The position numbers and the translations under genes are program-made. A DNA stretch of 9,248 nt from JAVBLQ01 sp031553435. Its GTDB lineage: Bacteria; Bacteroidota; Bacteroidia; Bacteroidales; Azobacteroidaceae. Positions within the stretch are counted from its first letter, which is position 1; each line of letters starts with the position of its first letter. Of the stretch, positions 6,391-9,248 are shown piece after piece. Where the stretch lies: positions 1-9,248 of the forward strand of contig JAVBLQ010000104.1 in NCBI GenBank assembly GCA_031553435.1, given 5' to 3'. A model generated the notes under the pieces. That model worked only from the letters and a program-made list of their open reading frames with translations, was not told where the DNA came from and did no database searches.

Positions 6391-6449
6391 GAGCAAAAGG
6401 TGAAAGGAATTGTGCGCAAGCCCTCTTTTGCCTTTAGCCCTTCGCCTTT
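6375..6449 (+). repeat. Large imperfect hairpin overlapping the epimerase stop codon, possible attenuator or terminator
   Basis: Arms 6375-6399 and 6425-6449 are complementary at 22 of 25 positions, with one G.U wobble among the other three, and enclose a 25-nt loop. The left arm contains the last codons of the epimerase and its TAA (6388-6390). An A/T-rich tract with seven T's follows at 6461-6470, which allows a terminator or transcript-stabilising role. The purine-rich left arm and pyrimidine-rich right arm resemble dispersed intergenic palindromes rather than a compact intrinsic terminator. Confidence 0.55.
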
Positions 6450-6492
6450 TGCCTAAAATTATATTTTTTTAATTCTTAATTCTCAATTCACC

Positions 6493-7641
6493 ATGAAACC
6501 CACAGGACGATTATTATCATTAGATGTATTACGGGGAATCACAATTGCCGGAATGATTATGGTCAACAATCCCGGCAGTTGGAGTTATGTATACGCTCCT
6601 TTGCGTCATGCCGAATGGCACGGACTGACTCCGACCGATCTGGTATTCCCGTTTTTCATGTTTATCATGGGTGTATCCATGTTCTTGTCATTGAAAAAGT
6701 ATGACTGGAAACTGACCAAAGAATGCGTTTGGAAAATTGTCAAACGAAGCATTTTGATATTTTTAGTCGGTTATGCATTGAACTGGTTTGGCTATGGATT
6801 GAGAAAATTTGTGGAACTATCGGATTTGGCATTCATGGAACGGATGTCGAACAGTTTTCTTGATTTCCCCAATATCAGGGTATTGGGAGTTATGCAAAGA
6901 TTGGCCATTGCTTATTGCTTTGGGTCATTATTAGGTTGTTGGGTTAAAAAACAAAAATATATTCCATTATTGGCCGGTGCAATTTTATTGTTCTACTGGA
7001 TTTTTCAGGCTTTATTCAATGGATTTCCTTTCTCTCCGGACAATATTATTGCGGTTGTAGATAATAAGTTGATCGGAGAACCTCGTTTATATCACGATAC
7101 GGTTGGTGGTGTAAAATTAGCTTTTGATCCCGAAGGATTACTTTCTGCGATTGGCAGTATCGGACATGTATTGTTGGGTTTTTACGCCGGATATTTAATA
7201 TTAAACAGCAAAAGAGATAATAATGTAGCAGTTCAGAATCTGATGCTTTTCGGTACGATAATTCTTTTTGCAGGATTACTATTGAATTATGGCTGTCCGA
7301 TCAATAAAAAAATCTGGACATCTACTTTTGCGCTAACCACCTGTGGTTTAGCGTCCCTTTTCCTGGCTCTGTTGATTTGGTTCATTGATATCAAGGGGTA
7401 TGTAAAATGGAGCGCTTTTTTTGAATCGTTTGGAATCAATCCTTTATTCTTATACGTCTCCGGAGGAGTTTTTGCCAATATATTCGCTGTTTCCGGGATC
7501 AAGAAATATATTTGTGATCATCTTTTGAATCCGTATCTGGATCCCTATTTTGCATCCCTGGTTTATGCCTTGTTATTTGTCGGTTTTATTTGGCTATTGG
7601 GTTATGGCTTGTATAAGAAGCAGATTTATATAAAGTTATAA
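6493..7641 (+). CDS. HGSNAT/NagX-like membrane acyltransferase (DUF5009/COG4299 type)
   Basis: This is a 382-residue polytopic membrane protein with about ten predicted helices (near 10-28, 49-67, 85-103, 130-150, 157-175, 218-237, 250-267, 277-297, 310-332 and 352-374). Family signatures are SLDVLRG (9-15), RHAEWHGLTPTDLVFP (38-53), RVLGVMQR (129-136), FDPEGLLS (211-218) and PINKKIWT (269-276). His39 aligns, from my memory of the human sequence, with the catalytic histidine of heparan-alpha-glucosaminide N-acetyltransferase, which passes an acetyl group from cytosolic acetyl-CoA across the membrane to a terminal glucosamine. Bacterial members have no firmly established substrate. In this cluster a role in acylating a periplasmic amino sugar from peptidoglycan is plausible but inferred. 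It follows the epimerase after a 102-bp gap containing a hairpin, with no clear promoter of its own. The ATG at 6493 directly precedes conserved family sequence. Confidence 0.85.
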   Translation: MKPTGRLLSLDVLRGITIAGMIMVNNPGSWSYVYAPLRHAEWHGLTPTDLVFPFFMFIMGVSMFLSLKKYDWKLTKECVWKIVKRSILIFLVGYALNWFGYGLRKFVELSDLAFMERMSNSFLDFPNIRVLGVMQRLAIAYCFGSLLGCWVKKQKYIPLLAGAILLFYWIFQALFNGFPFSPDNIIAVVDNKLIGEPRLYHDTVGGVKLAFDPEGLLSAIGSIGHVLLGFYAGYLILNSKRDNNVAVQNLMLFGTIILFAGLLLNYGCPINKKIWTSTFALTTCGLASLFLALLIWFIDIKGYVKWSAFFESFGINPLFLYVSGGVFANIFAVSGIKKYICDHLLNPYLDPYFASLVYALLFVGFIWLLGYGLYKKQIYIKL

Positions 7642-7644
7642 AAA

Positions 7645-7705
7645 AATTGGGAAATGAAACTTACGCACGAAAACATTTTCCATTTTTCATTTTCAATTCT
7701 CAATT
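7645..7705. repeat. AT-rich inverted repeat between acyltransferase and transporter
   Basis: Arms 7645-7659 and 7691-7705 match at 13 of 15 positions around a 31-nt loop. The right arm TTTCAATTCTCAATT shares its core with sequences at 6471-6489 and in the repeat after 9149, so it appears to be one copy of a local intergenic repeat family. It starts four bases after the acyltransferase stop. It may act as a weak terminator or a processing site. Confidence 0.45.
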
Positions 7706-7721
7706 AATAACTATACTTTTG
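7692..7721 (+). promoter_or_regulatory. Candidate promoter of the MFS transporter gene
   Basis: TACTTTTG at 7714-7721 is an exact TAnnTTTG match. The -33 position, 19 nt upstream, holds TTC (7692-7694) rather than TTG, so the match is partial. A start near 7728 would leave a leader of about 24 nt before the ATG at 7752, close to that of the first promoter of the cluster. It supports 7752 as the start, because an upstream TTG frame beginning at 7647 would lie ahead of the transcript. Confidence 0.4.
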
Positions 7722-7751
7722 TCGCCATTAAATTTTTGTAATACATTTCAA

Positions 7752-9149
7752 ATGGAAAGAATAAAATCGACGTTGAGAGATTCTAAAGGAATGAGGTGGA
7801 CAATACTCTTTTTCGTATCCTTTACCATGTTATGTTCTTATTATTTGACTGATGCCATGGCTCCTCTGAAAGAGAGAATGGAAATCAATCTGCATTGGAA
7901 CTCCAGCGAGTATGGCTTTTATTCGGGAGCTTACAGTTTGTTCAATGTTTTCTTGCTGATGCTGATTTTCGCCGGAATGATATTGGATAAAATAGGTGTG
8001 AGATTGACAGGGATACTTTCGATTATACTGATGCTTGTCGGCGCCGTTATCAAATATCATGCTATCAAGGGAAATGTCGGAAGTGAAGAGTGGATGTTGA
8101 AGTTTTTTTCTTTCGAATTGATTATGAAGCGTAGTGTGATGATAGCTTCATTGGGATTTGCCATTTTCGGAGTTGGGGCCGAAATGTTCGGCATTACAGC
8201 TAACAAAGCCATTGTCCGCTGGTTCAAAGGTAAAGAATTTGCTTTTGCGTTGGGATTAAATACTTCAACCGGACGTATCGGAACAGCTTTAGCAATGTTT
8301 ACACCTATTCCATTGGTGAAACTGACGGGAAATATCGCTACCCCCGTTTTATTATCCATCGTATTACTTTGTATTGGAATGTTGGCCTTTATTTTTTTCA
8401 TATTCTTTGATAAAAAATTAGATAAAGAATCGCCTGAAGAGCAGAACGAGAATGTCGAAGAATTCAGAGTGGAGGATATTTTCAAAATTATTAAAGTCAA
8501 AGCTTTCTGGTATATCACTATTCTTTGTTTGTTATTTTATTCGGCAGTATTCCCTTTTATAAAATATGCTACAGATTTGATGGTTCAGAAATACGGAATT
8601 TCAGACGAACAAGCAGGCAATATTCCCGCGATATTACCTTTTGCAGCCTTGTTTTTGACACCTTTTTTCGGAAACTTATATGATAAAAAAGGGAAAGGAG
8701 CAACCATTATGATCGTTGGAGCTGTTATATTACTTCTTGTTCATTTGTTGTTCTCACTTCCTTTCAATAATTTGATTATCGCCATCAGTTTGGTTGCACT
8801 TTTAGGTGTTGCATTTTCAATGGTTCCATCAGCTATGTGGCCGTCGATAGCAAAGATAATTCCCGAAAACCGGTTGGGTACAGCTTATTCCCTGACATTC
8901 TGGTTTCAAAACTGGGGATTGATGGGCGTTCCTATGCTAATAGGATATGTACTTGACAAATATTGCATTACAGGTAAAATTGAAAAAATAATCGATGGAA
9001 CTCCATTAGAAGTTACGCAATATGATTATACTTACCCCATGCTTATATTTGCTTGTTTCGGAGCACTATCTATCTTCTTCGCACTTTTATTGAAACGTGA
9101 AGATGCAAAGAAAAAGTATGGGCTTGAAGATAAAAACGAAGAGAATTGA
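7752..9149 (+). CDS. MFS transporter, MFSD1-like, candidate dipeptide importer
   Basis: From the ATG at 7752 this is a 465-residue, 12-helix major facilitator protein. An in-frame TTG at 7647 would add 35 residues translated from an intergenic repeat and is rejected. Motif A appears as GMILDKIGVR (75-84), and a degenerate copy GNLYDKKGKG (307-316) lies in the second half. A charged loop at about 220-248 separates the two six-helix halves. Several stretches resemble, from memory, human MFSD1: RWFKGKEFAFALGLN (156-170), YSAVFPFI (263-270), AMWPSIAKIIPENRLGTAYS (361-380) and the following QN. MFSD1 carries dipeptides out of lysosomes, so transport of dipeptides across the inner membrane is a reasonable inference here, next to enzymes producing L-Ala-L-Glu. 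An AmpG-like muropeptide role or another solute remains possible. Confidence 0.87.
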   Translation: MERIKSTLRDSKGMRWTILFFVSFTMLCSYYLTDAMAPLKERMEINLHWNSSEYGFYSGAYSLFNVFLLMLIFAGMILDKIGVRLTGILSIILMLVGAVIKYHAIKGNVGSEEWMLKFFSFELIMKRSVMIASLGFAIFGVGAEMFGITANKAIVRWFKGKEFAFALGLNTSTGRIGTALAMFTPIPLVKLTGNIATPVLLSIVLLCIGMLAFIFFIFFDKKLDKESPEEQNENVEEFRVEDIFKIIKVKAFWYITILCLLFYSAVFPFIKYATDLMVQKYGISDEQAGNIPAILPFAALFLTPFFGNLYDKKGKGATIMIVGAVILLLVHLLFSLPFNNLIIAISLVALLGVAFSMVPSAMWPSIAKIIPENRLGTAYSLTFWFQNWGLMGVPMLIGYVLDKYCITGKIEKIIDGTPLEVTQYDYTYPMLIFACFGALSIFFALLLKREDAKKKYGLEDKNEEN

Positions 9150-9247
9150 AAATTTAGAATTGAAATTGAGAATTGAAAATTAGAATTGAAAATGATTTTT
9201 TAGATTAGTCTTTTCATTTTGAATTCTCAATTTAAATTCTCAATTTT
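9149..9247. repeat. Long AT-rich inverted repeat after the transporter gene, probable terminator
   Basis: Arms 9149-9180 and 9216-9247 are complementary at 29 of 32 positions, and the left arm starts at the last base of the transporter stop codon. Because the sequence is built from tandem variants of AATTGAGAATTGAAAAT, a second register also pairs (9182-9195 with 9214-9227, one mismatch), giving a tighter hairpin. It is nearly symmetric, so it could stop transcription from both sides, and it resembles the shorter inverted repeat at 7645-7705. Confidence 0.55.
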
Positions 9248-9248
9248 A

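Noticed and set aside
7647..7751. 35-residue N-terminal extension of the MFS transporter from a TTG start
   Set aside because: It reads through an intergenic inverted repeat, lies ahead of the candidate promoter, and has no MFS character. The ATG at 7752 starts the normal protein.
8057..8518. 153-codon minus-strand ORF opposite the transporter
   Set aside because: It is the mirror of membrane-helix codons in the MFS gene, with no independent support.

Overview
The window looks like chromosomal DNA of a Bacteroidota member, probably of the Bacteroidales type. Three things point there: AT-rich DNA with A-rich leaders instead of strong Shine-Dalgarno sites, promoter elements of the Bacteroidota form (TTG, about 19 nt, TAnnTTTG or TAnnTTCG), and a gene set typical of that phylum. 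No rRNA, tRNA or CRISPR array was seen, and the species cannot be named from this sequence.

Positions 1-2049 look like the tail of an integron-type gene cassette array. Two cassettes (about 4-1082 and 1083-2043) each carry one plus-strand ORF followed by a GC-rich imperfect palindrome of about 133-135 bp. Each palindrome is bounded by an R''-like box (GCCTAAC or CGCTAAC) and an R'-like box (GTTGGCG or GTTGGGC). Each cassette's R'' box is complementary to the R' box at its own left end, as expected if it were excised as a circle. The cargo proteins, one secreted and one three-helix membrane protein, belong to no family I recognise. No integrase gene lies in the window. Positions 2050-2251 are the non-cassette flank of the array.

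Positions 2252-4096 (minus strand) encode an exported calcineurin-like metallophosphoesterase fused to a seven-repeat PQQ-like beta-propeller. It is transcribed away from a plus-strand cluster, and the two share an intergenic region of about 160 bp holding back-to-back promoter candidates and a perfect 16-bp palindrome.

Positions 4254-9149 hold four plus-strand genes that read as a periplasmic muropeptide-scavenging cluster. They are an exported NlpC/P60 endopeptidase with SH3b domains, a dipeptide epimerase with a Tat signal, an HGSNAT/NagX-like (DUF5009-type) membrane acyltransferase and an MFS transporter that resembles the lysosomal dipeptide carrier MFSD1. The inferred order of events is that the NlpC/P60 enzyme releases L-Ala-D-Glu from wall peptides, the epimerase converts it to L-Ala-L-Glu in the periplasm, and the MFS protein imports the dipeptide. 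The acyltransferase may modify the sugar part. Three AT-rich or imperfect palindromes separate the last genes, and two of them overlap stop codons.
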